Shown: positions 9,447-21,257 of the stretch, one piece after another
Numbering within the stretch: position 1 is the stretch's first letter
How the letters are laid out: each line of letters starts with the position of its first letter
DNA from: Davidsoniella eucalypti
Taxonomy: Eukaryota > Ascomycota > Sordariomycetes > Microascales > Ceratocystidaceae
Reading direction: 5' to 3'
Assembly: GCA_004009845.1 (NCBI GenBank)
Contig: RMBW01000193.1
Span: forward strand, 1 to 33,517
Length of the DNA stretch: 33,517 nt
Made by a program: the position numbers and the translations under genes
Notes under the pieces: model-generated
What the model was told of the DNA's origin: nothing
Database searches by the model: none
What the model saw: only the letters and a program-made list of their open reading frames with translations

Positions 9447-12268
9447 AGGGCCTCTGAGAGATTGCGCCATCGTGTCCCCGGTATGAAGTATCAAGACCAA
9501 TATTCCCACAGCCCATATCGCCAACATCGATTCAATCCGTACTATAAACGCAACGCCCATGGACGTTTTCGACGCCATCACCGAGACAATAGTCACTATG
9601 ACAAACAACAGCGCCAGGGTCAGCAAGAGCAACAGCAGTTGTAGCCTCTACAATTCCAGTTGAGGCCTTGTGGTCCTTCCCCAGTTATATCATCAACGAC
9701 AGAATATGAGCTACACATCTGATACTCATAAAATTAACGAGCTCGCTGCTCGCAAACGTGTAACGCGCGGTGGTTGAGAAGATCCCATCAAAAACATCAA
9801 CGATTTCCCTTTTTGCATCGTCTAGGCTTTTTTATTGCCAGAACCTCTCATATTTTCCTTAACGGCTCTGTCTATTTTTTCTTTCTTTGATATGTCACGG
9901 CTTTCCTTTTTATTATTTGTCTCTTATTTTTTTTACCGGTCCCCTTGACTTCGATCCATTCAATGATACCAAATAAACAGAAGGGAGCGGTAAGAAAGAG
10001 GAGTGGGTGTCAAAACGGAAATTTGGTTATTTCTTATATGGAGTGAGTGAGGAGTAGGCATAATTGCTTGATATTAAAAGGGTATTTGTGTTTTTCTTCC
10101 TGTTTCATACCTTTGCCTACTCCTCTGTTTCTTGTTTGGTTGTTGCTTTGCTTTTCTTACCTCTCCCTATCCTTGTTTTTTTTCGTTTATACTTGGTTTT
10201 TTTCATTCTCTGTTTTTATTCTCATGGCTTACTTAGGACATCATTGTCTTTTATAGCATGTCTTGTCCTGTTATGTTATCATCTGCTCTGACGACTTTCT
10301 CCTGTTGATCTTCTTATCTCTATCTCTCTGTCTGTCTCTTTGATATTATTACTGGCATGTGCTTTCTTTCTACTTTTTTCTTCTCTGGCTCTCTCACGTT
10401 TTTCCATTGCTATTACTTTCATATTCTCTCTACTCTACATTTGTCTATTCCATTCGTTTGTCTCATTCGCATCATCTCCCCATTCCATCATTTCGCAGCC
10501 TGTTTTCTATCTACATAATCCACAGACAGTGGTTGTGCTAACTAGTCTTTTTTTCTTCTCCTGCCACTCATATCGTCATGAATTGCTTCATTTTCCTCTG
10601 CTATCCAGTTCTCCATACATGAATGATGTTACAACTGTTTTCATCATGCTTACTACTTGCTTTCTTTGAGGTCAATGTTTCCTAAGTCCTTTTCTCTCTT
10701 TTTGATCGGCTGTTTCTATACCACAGTTTGATTGTAATGACGGGTATAATTGCTTGTCTGTTCCCAGATTACTGGTTCTATGCGGCCACATGGTTTGTTG
10801 TCATTTGTTTCTTATTAACTTTTCCTTATTCAATGTTTGGCTTGATCGATATAGATAGGGGGTTGAATGTATCCCCAGATACGAGTATGTGGCTTTGTTT
10901 TCGTTTGGTCTTGCAATTTCTAGCATTTTTCCCTTCATAGTGCGTTTTATCACTCCATGGGAACGGTAGGTTTGCTTCATATATAAAGTGGTAAAGCCTC
11001 TCTATCTTGCGAACGAGTTCTTCATCCCTTTATATTATTTTCATCTCATATTCTTGATACCCGGTATATCTTTGAACTATCCTGTCAACCACGAAGAAGT
11101 TGTTGCTGTTCGTTTTTCATTTCTGACATATCGTGGCCATTTACCTAATTTCGATTCTTTATTGGGGTGTTTTAGATTTATTTTATTTTTTTGCGGGCGT
11201 GTTGCTTCGTCAACATAAGTGGAAGGACGATACCCAGAAATTTGCAGATGGATATATGGCAATTTTTATTTTTATCTTCTTAATATGACCACAAGAGTTC
11301 ACAATGATGAACGCTAATTTTCTGCGTAACATATCTGCATTTTGTACTGTGCGTGTATCTGCATACATTTTATGTATGTGATAGTTGGGCTGAAATCGAT
11401 TGATAACCAGTTGTAGAAGCATGGCCTTTGACGGTTTTATTAACATCCGAAAAAGTGCCATTCGTATGTAATCAACAGATAGTACTCTTGTTATCCTTCC
11501 TCTTTAAACTTCATCATGTTTAAATTTTGGTTGGGCCGCAAAATTGGTGCCCGGAAGGCGGGACTAAGCAAGAGCGAGGGTATAAAGATGTTTAGGTTCT
11601 TGGGGTTTCAAAAGGTGACGTGAGAGAAACCGGGTCACTCTTTTGGGTTATATATTTCCAATCCATTGTCATCACCGGATATATGTGTATGTGTTCATGA
11701 TTGTAGAAGAGTAAGCATATTTTATATCTTTTTACTTTGAAATTGCTGGGATACGAGACCAAAAAAAAATAATGTAAAAAACAATGTATATGTATAATGT
11801 CAGCCACATCATATTTGTTCTACTAGGTGCTATCTCTTTATTTTTTGTCTTTAAACGGGTAGCTGGAACTTACTTAAGCATGACTAGATACCGGTATATG
11901 GATAGGCCAGTATGCCATTTTCTTTTTCTCTTCGGGCGGCTGCAGGTACACCGGTAGAGCGGAGATAGGTTTAGATATTCTATATATGTACATGCCACTT
12001 GATTATATAGTCATATATAGTTGTATACGTGAAGAATATAGAATAGGCTAAAGAAGGTATACAATACAGTAAGCTACTGTATTGTATAGTTTTTAGTATC
12101 TGGGTGATGTTGAAATTTTCGTGCAAGGGTACATTCGTGGTAATTGGGTTTCTTTGATATTTTTAGGCTTTCTTGTTATTTCCCTTATGCTATGTCTCTC
12201 GTAAAGGAGGGTGTTTACGTCGATGCCATGTGAAAGTCTCCTCTGTTTGATAGCTGATATGGGTGGAT

Positions 12269-12290
12269 GAGGAAGAGGAAGAGGAAGAGG
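12269..12290. repeat. GAGGAA microsatellite
   Basis: Between three and four copies of a hexanucleotide GAGGAA unit are visible in non-coding DNA. Confidence 0.8.
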
Positions 12291-12730
12291 CAGTGAGTAT
12301 GATTGGAACTTACATTGTTATCCTTTCAAATTAACTCGCTTAAGCGCCCAAGACCATTAAGATGGTATTTCGATTCATAGTACTTATTCATAGATATGAC
12401 ATAGATGGTTGTATATGGGCAACTATTCTTTAAATAATTATACATACTTATAGTTGTTGGTGGTCGCTAAGCGCCATTGTTTCTATGCTTGATGTCATTA
12501 GGGTTACATGAGTAAGTTGGAGACAAAGAGGACAAAGAGGGGTGGGGGATAGTATCCACTTTTGAGTAGGTCTTTTATGTTTTGTCGTTTCCTACTTTGT
12601 TAATTGGGGTTTTTTTCCTGAGATTTTGAGGCCGGCCTGGCTTTATTTGCCCGGCCAGGTGCATCGACAGTGCACTTGCATATCAGCACCGGCATATTGC
12701 CTGGGCTATATCTTGAGTGAGAAAGAGAAC

Positions 12731-12747
12731 GAGAGAGAGAGAGAGAG
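12731..12747. repeat. GA dinucleotide microsatellite
   Basis: About eight GA units in a row, in non-coding DNA upstream of YAK1. Confidence 0.8.
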
Positions 12748-13843
12748 GGCGGCTGGACCAGAGAGAAGTATGTATTGAACGTGTTTTGTTGTTGTTTAGA
12801 TATATTCTCGGGTTCACATACACGTTGTTATTGGCCCCAAAACTGTATTTGATGACATGATCTTCTTTTTCTCTGTAGACGAGGGGCAATTCAATGGGAT
12901 GGCAAGTCATATGAGGAGAAGAACCGCACTTTTTTACAGCCCAAAGCCAGGAGGGAAAAAAACATGACAACTAGAGGTACAGTATATTAATTACCGACAT
13001 GCACAGTACCAGCCCAGCCGGTAAAGAGCAACCTTGAGCTATGATTTTGCTTGTCCCCTCTTCTTGTCGTTGGCTTGTACTGCTGTTATTTCTTGCTCTT
13101 CTTAGTGGCTTTCAGTCCATGCCAACTATGCCTCCTCTTCCACATCCTGGCTAAAACTAGTAGCCGCAGCCCAGAGCTTATCCCCTCACTGTTCAACTTC
13201 TTGGCTTTTTTGGTCAAATCGCTTTGCCGTCTTCTTTCTTTCGAATTACTTGACATCGCTGATCTCGTCCTGGCCTATGTGTTAAGAAATAAGAAAAGAA
13301 AACAAAGAAGCAGGCCAAGTGGATGTGTTCGTTCATTCCATCGAGAATCGCTTCTGTTTGCGTTTTCACTTCCCTAGTAAAATAGTACTAAAAGATCTGG
13401 AGCAGAGGACAAACCAACGCAGCTTATCTTGGGCTTTTTATGTTCCCATTTCTTTTTATTTTCGTTTGAAAGTTAGCTTACTTGCTTTCTCTTCATCTTT
13501 TTTACTGTGCCGTTTCTCTTGTTTCCGTCGCGGAACTAAGAAACTGGAAGATCAATACTAGGAGTAGATTACTCTCCGGTGGCCGATGCCATTTTGTTTG
13601 TCAATTGGGATTTTCTCTCTTGCATCATTGATCGATCGAGCCTTTGGGGAACGAACTACCGCTGCCCGCCTAGCTCACTACAACCTGGCCTTCCCTGCTC
13701 TGCTTGTGGGTTTCTCTTTTTTTGTGTTATTCGTATTATTTTCTCGTTGCCCGCACTTTGCTCTGTTGTACTTCTTGTTATCGAAACAAAGCAAAGCAAA
13801 GCATTCCGCAGCCAACCAAGCTTGAAAGCCCATCCGATCTGGT

Positions 13844-13900
13844 CAGAAGCCCGGAAATCAGAAGCCAGGATTTAGAAGCCAGAATTTAGAAGCCTGCAAG
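13844..13900. repeat. Imperfect 14-15 bp tandem repeat before YAK1
   Basis: Four head-to-tail imperfect units beginning (C)AGAAGCC: CAGAAGCCCGGAAAT, CAGAAGCCAGGATTT, AGAAGCCAGAATTT and a partial AGAAGCCTGCAAG. They lie about 245 bp before the YAK1 start, probably in its promoter or 5' UTR. Confidence 0.75.
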
Positions 13901-14142
13901 TCTCCTCCCTAGCTGCTGTTTTCGCCTTTCTGAATCTTTTGTTTTCTGTCTTCTTATTTCCCTGATCCTCTACTCGACTTGAAGCCGCTGTGCTTAGTCG
14001 GCCTTCCAAGCAACGACTCATCTTCTGCCCATTCTGTCCTTTCCTCTCTCTCTCCCACACCCGCCCGCTTTATTCATCCTGCTGTCCCGTTTTTGTCGCT
14101 ATTGTTTGCCGAACGCGATATCTTTCCTTGTCTCTGGAGGCC

Positions 14143-14643
14143 ATGCATGATTCTCATGATGCTACTCTTCTAGCCAATCAGCAACTCCAGCAACAACAAC
14201 ACCAGCAACACCACCATTTTCAGGCTGTTGCCCAGTCCCAGCCAGCATATCAGCCTCTCCACCCACAACAGCCACAATCACCGCCTGATCAGCAGCAACA
14301 GCAACAGCAACAACAACACATCACCTATCCAATGCGGCCACACCACCAACCACTCCTTCCCGGCTCCGTCAACGGCGGCCCCATGGGCCCCTCAGCGTCG
14401 TCAGCCTCGGCCCCGCGAAACCCCGTCCTAATGGCTTCGTCCGCCGCAGCTGAGCCGTCCACAGCTGCCCAGCGTTATTCGCCCATGGAAGCTCTCTCGC
14501 CGACCTCTCCCTACGGATCCAAGACAGTAGGCACCGCGAACGGCGCTGTACCTGTTAGCCTGGCCCCCAATGGCATGAACATGGCAGGCGGCCAGTTCCA
14601 ATCTCAGCGGCATTCGCCAACACGGCCTGACTACGTGCCGTCA

Positions 14644-14676
<33 letters not shown>

Positions 14677-17600
14677 TCGCAACAACAGCAACCACCGTAC
14701 CCGGCATATCCCGTATCGCTCGCGCACTCGCATTCACATTCGCTCTCGCACCCGCCGCGTCCGCCTGTCTCACTCTCCGCCTCCAATTCGAACTCGGGTT
14801 CACCTCATCACTCCACGCCGCCCCAGCTTCACATCCAGTCCCAGCATCAGCAGCCGGCACAGCTGCCATCCATGTCCTACGACGGCTACGGCCATAACAA
14901 TCACAACCATACCGGCCTTAGCCACGCCCACGGCCAGTCTGTCCCACACATGGACTACGCCGACCCTAAGTCGCCTCGTCGCGTTATCCCACAGAGCCTG
15001 GCTATCGGTCAACAACACCCAGGACAGCCACAACAACAGCAATCACCACAGCAGCAGGCTCCATCGCCACAGAAGCCGGCTGCTAGCCAGCCCATCCCGG
15101 AGTTTAAGCGTCTGCTAGCACCGACAGATCTACGGCCAAAGGTGAACACCCAGCCGCCATTCCGTCGCGCAAATCCGGAAGGCGGATTCATTAGTGTAAG
15201 TTTGCATTTCTCGTCTTCCTGTCCTCCTTCATTTGCACACACTATCGGTAGTGGCTTTATCTCGACCAAAGCATTACCCCAGCTCTACTAGCTAAGTAGC
15301 TATATGCCAACCAATACCATCTCGATCGTTGGTCTAGGCGGCCAATTGAACCGTGCCTTCTGGCCTCAGAAATCTGGCCGTAGAGCCGCATCTTAGCCGA
15401 TCCATCAATAGCCATTTTATCTGTATATATACCATATATCAGCCTTGTTGCTCTTCACTTCCTGGGACTATCCTATCCATTGGCTACCCACATTAGCCTA
15501 GCCGCAGCCTTGTCTAAGTTTTGTGCATCATTGCGCTGTCCTTGTTGTCCCTACTATCTATCCCGTACTGGCTTCACTTGCAGCTGGCAGTTGGTTGCAA
15601 GTTGCATTCCCGTTTCTCGCTTCGTCCTCATTCAAGCAAGGAGCAGCAAACATGGATGGGCACGACCCCTCACCTTCTAGGATCGCACATCTCATGTCTA
15701 CTGTTTCTGTGCGGATTGCAACGTCTTGGAACCTTAGACGTCATCACATAGAAGTAGAATATCACATGAAAAAAAAAATTGTTGGCGAATTTTTTTTTTT
15801 TTCACTCACGATATTCAACGATAGCCTTGTCTGCTCTCTTTATCGGACCTCTCGATGCTAATCTCTTTTTCATTTTGCTCCTCACACAGCCCCTCCAGGC
15901 CTTAACCGTGCATTTGCCCGCCACCTACCGCATCTGCAACCCTGGCTTCAAATATGAATCGTCCCGCAACCCGCGCCGCGTCCTTACGAAGCCTAGCAAG
16001 GGTACAAAGAATGATGGCTACGACAACGATGACAGCGACTACATCCTATATGTTAACGATATTTTGGGTTCTGAAGAAGCTGGTCACAAGTAAGCATTTA
16101 CCGTCCTGTCCTGTTCCTGTATTGGCTGGTCTCTTTTGTATGAATGGCTTACATATACTAACTACCGCCTCGCTAGAAATCGGTATCTAATTCTTGATGT
16201 CCTGGGTCAAGGCACCTTCGGTCAGGTCGTCAAATGCCAGAACCTCAAGACCCAAGAGGTTGTCGCCGTCAAGGTTATCAAGAACCGCACTGCTTACTTC
16301 AACCAAAGTATGATGGAGGTTTCCGTGCTTGATCTGTTGAACACGAAGCTAGACAAAAATGACGATCACCATCTACTGCGGTTGAAGGATACATTCATCC
16401 ATCGCCAGCATCTGTGTCTTGTATTCGAGCTTCTGAGCGTCAACTTGTACGAGCTAATCAAGCAAAACCAGTTCCGAGGTCTCAGTACCACTCTGGTTCG
16501 TGTATTTGCCCAGCAGTTGCTGAATGGCCTGACACTCTTGAACAAGGCACGCTTGATCCACTGTGATCTGAAACCCGAAAATATCCTGCTCAAGAATCTG
16601 GAGAGCCCCATTATCAAAATCATCGATTTCGGGTCTGCCTGCGACGAGCGTCAAACAGTCTACACTTACATCCAGTCCCGTTTCTACCGTTCTCCCGAGG
16701 TACTTTTGGGCTTGCCTTATTCATCGGCTATCGACATGTGGTCTCTTGGCTGTATTGTTGTCGAGTTGTTCCTCGGTCTTCCTCTATTCCCCGGTTCGTC
16801 TGAGTACAACCAAGTCTCACGTATCGTCGAGATGCTGGGAAACCCTCCCAACTGGATGATCGAGATGGGCAAACAGGGTGGCGAGTTCTTCGAAAAGCGC
16901 CAGGATGAGTTTGGCCGGCGTACATACCATTTGAAGAGCATGGAGCAATATGCACGGGAGCACTCAACTAAGGAGCAACCCAGCAAGAAGTACTTCTCAG
17001 CAAGCACTCTCCCAGAAATTATTAGGTCATACCCTATGCCTCGCAAGAACATGAAGCAGAGCGAGATAGACAGAGGTATGCTACACATATACATTTTCCC
17101 CTTGACCTTACCATAATAGAGACGCTAACATTATTACTTTATAGAAATGAACAACCGCGTGGCCTTCATCGATTTCGTCCGAGGCCTGCTCAATATCAAC
17201 CCTCTCGAGCGGTGGTCTCCCCAGCAAGCCAAGCTGCATCCTTTCATCACTCAGCAAAAGTTTACTGGTCCCTTTGTTCCACCTATGAACCTTAAATCTA
17301 GTTCTCTTAACCGATCCCCTGCTCCCGGCACGCAACAACAAATACAAGCTGAAGCTGTAAGTAAACAGCGTGCTCAAGCTGCCCAAGGCGCGTACACCAA
17401 CTCGATCGTGGCTGCCCAACAACAGTTCCAACAGCAGCAGCAGCAGCAACAAAACCCAATGGCCCAGCCTCAAGGATATAGTAATATGTACACTGCTACT
17501 AGCCAAGCACCTGTTGGTGTACCTGCCAGCTCCAGTGCTGGTGCTTATGTTCAACCCCAGCAAGCAGGCCAACAAAGCAACTACGGTCCCATTCCTATCG

Positions 17601-18031
17601 CTGGCTATCAGCCTCAGCCTGGTGTATCCGGTCAGCCACAGGCCCAGCAACAGCAGCAACAGCCACAACAAATGCCCAACCAGTACGCCAACCAGCTACC
17701 AGCGAGTGCAGCAGGCATGTACTCGGCAGCACAAAGCCGTGCGCGGCCACGGGCATCTACCATGGAGCAGCAACAAAGCGGCATCCCCGCTGCTATCCAG
17801 CGTGTGGCTAGCCACTTGGATCCTACGCAACCCATCCGTCTGCAGCCGTCACCGGCTTACTACCCGCCTGGAGCGGAAACGGGATTGGTGGGCATGGATG
17901 GGGCTGCCAGTCGTCGGAGAGGTAGTCGGGTACAAGGGTCAGCACGGGGAAATCGTGATTTTATCCGCACACTAGAAGAACGGACGCTAGAGGAGGGGTA
18001 TATGGGTGGAAACACGAACCCATGGCGGTAG
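14143..18031 (+). CDS. YAK1: Yak1 dual-specificity (DYRK family) protein kinase
   Basis: Four exons: 14143-15195, 15890-16089, 16177-17075 and 17145-18031, giving 1012 residues. Introns are 694, 87 and 69 nt; intron 2 has a plain ACTAAC branch point. The first ATG of the open frame (MHDSHD) is taken as start. Residues 1-340 are disordered, with polyGln and His/Pro/Ser tracts. The conserved Yak1 box (RICNPGFKYESSRNPRRVL and YILYVNDILGSEEAGHKNRY) precedes the kinase domain at about 421-752: Gly loop GQGTFGQVVK, catalytic Lys about 450, HCDLKPEN with Asp about 548, DFG about 568, and the DYRK activation-loop YTY (Tyr about 580/582) where Tyr autophosphorylation is expected. A ~260-residue Gln-rich tail follows. 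Yak1 kinases act downstream of PKA/TOR nutrient signalling to restrain growth and promote stress responses. Confidence 0.95.
15196..15889 (+). other. Long first intron of YAK1
   Basis: 694-nt intron (GTAAGT donor, ACACAG acceptor) separating the disordered N-terminus from the conserved Yak1 box. It is pyrimidine-rich and contains poly-A/poly-T runs near 15770-15800. No ORF inside is convincing. Confidence 0.8.
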
Positions 18032-18795
18032 ATACGACGCAAGGCCCAAGAAGAAGGGTGAACGAAAGACGGACGACGTTTCTATTCTTGTAGGCCAAGG
18101 AGCTACGGAAGGTAGACGAAGTCAAGCGAAAGAAGGACAGAACACTGTTGGAATACGTTTTTTTGAAGTGTTTTCTTTCCATTTTCTTTCCATTTTCTTA
18201 TTATTAGCTTTGGATAGGATATGTGTTGTGATCGTGTGTCGTTTTCTTGTTTTTATATATATATATATCTGATTTTTTTTTCATTTCTCCGTCTTCATTG
18301 AAAATCTACTATATATACACTATTGCAATGCTTCATCATGCCGTGGTTATTTTTCTTTATCGTTATTTGGATATAAATACGGCTTTTATTAGACCCAGCT
18401 CAAATCATCTGTACAAGTATTTTTTTTCAAGTAGCAATGATGAATCTAAAACATATTCATACTCAAGTTATATTGATGATATAGTTATGTGTTGGTCAAT
18501 AATACAAGAGCAACGATACCTTTCTAAAAGAAGAAGAAAAAAAAACCTTCTCATCCCTTTACTTTCTCTTTTATGTAATTTTTTGGGGGGGAGGGAGGTT
18601 TTCTTGTTGGTATGCTTACTGCTAATAGTCTATATGAAAAATTATAAAAAGAAAAACAATACTGAGGTTAACTCGGTGATGTTAAATATGTGATGACAGT
18701 AAAATCACACATTCTCTTCTTGTTCCATGCCCTTATTATTCCACTTTTTTTTTTCGTATGTTTTGGATTCCCTGATACCCTCTTATATTCTATCT
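18032..18795. other. Intergenic region between convergent YAK1 and RRM gene
   Basis: AT-rich DNA that should hold the 3' UTRs of both convergent genes. A TATATA tract lies near 18256-18269 and T/A-rich runs are frequent. A 148-codon open frame here is low-complexity Ile/Tyr/Phe/Ser-rich and is not regarded as a gene. Confidence 0.55.
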
Positions 18796-20123
18796 TTAGT
18801 GAGTCCATCCACCATTGAAACCTCTGCCCTTCCGAACTATTTCATCGCTGTACAGGCCACTGCCTGGCGATGACAAGGCTGAATAGGTATGGTCTCCTCC
18901 CCATGAACTATTTCTGACGACGTTTTGCCCAGATACAACTTTCTGGAGAGGGGTATTGTTGCTTATCACATAAGGCTGCTCGGCGAATCCCGCGGTTCCG
19001 TCGATCAGCAGGGGCGGTGCATGGCGTACAGATACTAGACTTGAAGACGCCGCCGCAGGGTAGTTTGAATAGCTATTAGAGGCGGTGTAGCCTCCAGGTT
19101 TGGGGAAGACGGATATCACACGACCGTCAGCCTATTTATTAGATATGACAGGTTAGAAAACAACACAATTCAAGCACATTAGGCATGATATATAACGTGT
19201 ATAGTAACTTACAGTTTGGTTGTTGAATCGCGCAACCACCCGCTCGCCTCCCTCACGCGATGCAAACACCAACTCTGCCAAAATGAAGGGTTGAGTGAAG
19301 ACGATCTCGCAGCTAAGGATCTTGCCTCCCACTGGCGCCATAGCGCTCACGATATCTTCTTGTGTTGTACCTGGCGCAAAGTTGCGGGCCATTACGACGA
19401 AGGGGCCGGCTAGCCCGCGGATCGATATTCCCTGTGTATCGCTCTCGGTTGTAGTAGGTTGGGTAGTGGTTATATTTTGTACGGGTGACTGTTTTCTGTC
19501 CCTGTTTCTAGGTCTCGAGGTCTGTTTATCGGTTGGCGTCTTGGTGGAGGTGGTTTCGGATAGAAGTTTTGCGCCCTTGATTCCGTTTGCGGTTGCGATG
19601 CCGTTACCTATGCGCGCAGCAAGAGAACCGGGTTTTGGCTTGACGGCAACCTTGGCTGTCTTGGAAACTGCGATCACGGTCTTTGGCGGACCGACTGAGG
19701 CAAGGCCGCGAGCGGCAGGCGACGAAACACGGGAGGCGAGAGACGGAGCTTTAGTTGGGATACTTGGCTTCGTGACGGTCGTCGGTTTTAGAGAGGATAC
19801 GGAGCGAGGCTATACGTGAATCAAAAAAGTATAAGCGTTCAAGTTCGATGCAATGATGGGATACAGACACCGAGTGTCCTGGTAGAAAATACCTTCTTTA
19901 CGCCGACGCGACTAGCGAGAGAACTAATTGGTGACCGTGGCGCCGAGAAGGACTTCTTCTTGTTCAAAACAGAGGATTGAGTCGCGGAATTTGAGTCATT
20001 GCTTTTGCGGCCTTTGGAACCGAGAATCGAGTTGGCGAGGTTTTCAGAACGGCGACGTTCCCGGCCGTTGTTGATGATCTTTTCAAACATGTCGGCATTT
20101 TGTGCCTTGGATGAAGCGACCAT
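18796..20123 (-). CDS. Fungal RNA recognition motif protein, function unknown
   Basis: Three exons on the minus strand: 20123-19893, 19809-19213 and 19131-18796, with introns of 83 and 81 nt, both phase 0, giving 387 residues. The start is the ATG of MVASSKAQNADMFEK, the first one that precedes a conserved-looking helix (FEKIINNGRERRRSENLA). Residues 50-200 are basic and Ser/Pro/Thr-rich, including KKKSFSAPRSP and repeated SLASRV motifs. A divergent RRM lies at about 214-285 (RNP2-like FVVMARNF, then APGTTQEDIVSAMAPVGG, CEIV, and RNP1-like ILAELVFASREGG), and the exon join completes its last strand (RFNNQT|ADGRVISVF). The tail is Ser/Gly/Asn-rich. The layout loosely recalls mRNA export adaptors of the Yra1/ALY type, but that is only a resemblance. 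It converges on YAK1 and is divergent from the next gene. Confidence 0.8.
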
Positions 20124-21257
20124 ATTGAATAGACCTTGGATAGGATATGAAGTAGAGAAAGGAAATGGAAGGAAAATGGTCGCAAGTGTTCGGTGCTTTT
20201 CAGTGCAATGCTGGTTTGAAGCCGAACGATGGTTGTTGGCTCGAGACACTATCACGTGAAGTCGCGACGAGAAAAAAGGAAGACACGAATTACCGTACAA
20301 CAAGCCAGTGCTTTTACCAGCTAGTCCGTTACAAAGATTGGTTTATTGTGCTGTAACAAGAGATTTGTGGTTTAATTTGTGCAGGAGAACAAGCGAATCA
20401 AGGGAAGAAAAAAACGGCAACAATATAGGAAGAGGGAAAAAGGAAAGGATGGAATTCGGCTTTCTAGCGCATGATTATCTCTTCGCAAGGAATAAGAGTG
20501 TTTAAGTGTCTAATTTTTTTATTTTTTAGATTCAGGTACCAAACACAGGCACTTTAATCACTTATGGGCAAACTCCAAATTTGACAAGGAAAGGCCAACT
20601 GCTAGCCTTGCATAAAATACTTACTTTACGACTAGGGTCATCTGAACACGATGATTCGCGCTTCCATACAGTATATGTGATTTATATGTACTGTTTCAAA
20701 TACTGTGCTTTCTTGTGTTGACCCTAACCCTAGACCGATATTAGACCGTGGAACTAACATGTAGTTGTTAATAGCGTTTCACACAAAATATCATAATATT
20801 ACGACCATAGTGTTTACAGTCTTTGTGTACTTCACATCCCAGAAATGATATAAATAGTTGATAAATCTTAGATACATGAAGTATCGTAGTAGACCAACAA
20901 ATAAAAGACAGCTGTCAACAACATAGTCGTTACCTACGGTCTCTTAAGATAGAACTAGATATAGAAAGAACGGACTTGAGTTCTATTTGTTTATAAACAA
21001 CTCCCCTCCGCGATAGGAAGGGACCGGAGATGCCTCTTGAGAAAATGAAAACAAAGTCATGGAAAGATGGGGTTCTTGTTTGTTTATTCTGGTTATCAAA
21101 ACATTGACTTGGTCATGTTCATTTCCACTCCATTTCTACTCCCCGGACATCCAACTTCGATCATCCATTGCCACATCTTATTACTAGCATATTGCATTCG
21201 TCTAGATCTCCGGTCCGATATCTTTATATTACTTCGAAAAGCTCTGTACCACTGTAC
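20124..21257. promoter_or_regulatory. Divergent promoter region (RRM gene / unknown gene)
   Basis: About 1.1 kb between two divergent start codons. No gene is supported. It holds a perfect ACCCTAACCCTA (20721-20732), which equals two telomere-type TTAGGG units on the minus strand, and AT-rich stretches. It must contain the promoters of both flanking genes. Confidence 0.5.

Larger units (their letters stand above)
9447..14142. other. 4.7-kb gene-poor, pyrimidine-rich region between PUB1 and YAK1
   Basis: No protein gene is supported. The left part (9447 to about 9750) is probably the PUB1 3' UTR; it is open in one frame but reads as His/Gln/Arg-rich low complexity. From about 9830 to 10700 the plus strand is very rich in T and C, which produces several long hydrophobic but meaningless open frames. 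A second pyrimidine-rich stretch runs from about 13050 to 14140 and is likely the YAK1 promoter and 5' UTR. Simple repeats occur at 12269-12290 (GAGGAA), 12731-12747 (GA) and 13844-13900. A long non-coding RNA or a very long UTR is possible but cannot be shown here. Confidence 0.5.

Noticed and set aside
9462..9644. His/Gln/Arg-rich open frame after PUB1
   Set aside because: It follows the PUB1 stop directly, lacks an ATG start and is low in complexity; likely 3' UTR.
10047..10669. Hydrophobic open frames that look like small membrane proteins
   Set aside because: They come from T/C-rich DNA (Phe, Leu, Ser repeats), overlap in several frames, and show no domain or sensible start context.
12683..12970. 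95-codon minus-strand open frame
   Set aside because: Includes a GA microsatellite translated as a Ser/Leu run; no domain or conserved look.
13051..13889. Overlapping plus-strand open frames upstream of YAK1
   Set aside because: Pyrimidine-rich leader DNA giving Phe/Leu/Ser strings; no conserved features.
18247..18693. 148-codon open frame between YAK1 and the RRM gene
   Set aside because: AT-rich low-complexity sequence beginning in a TATATA tract; typical of 3' UTR DNA.
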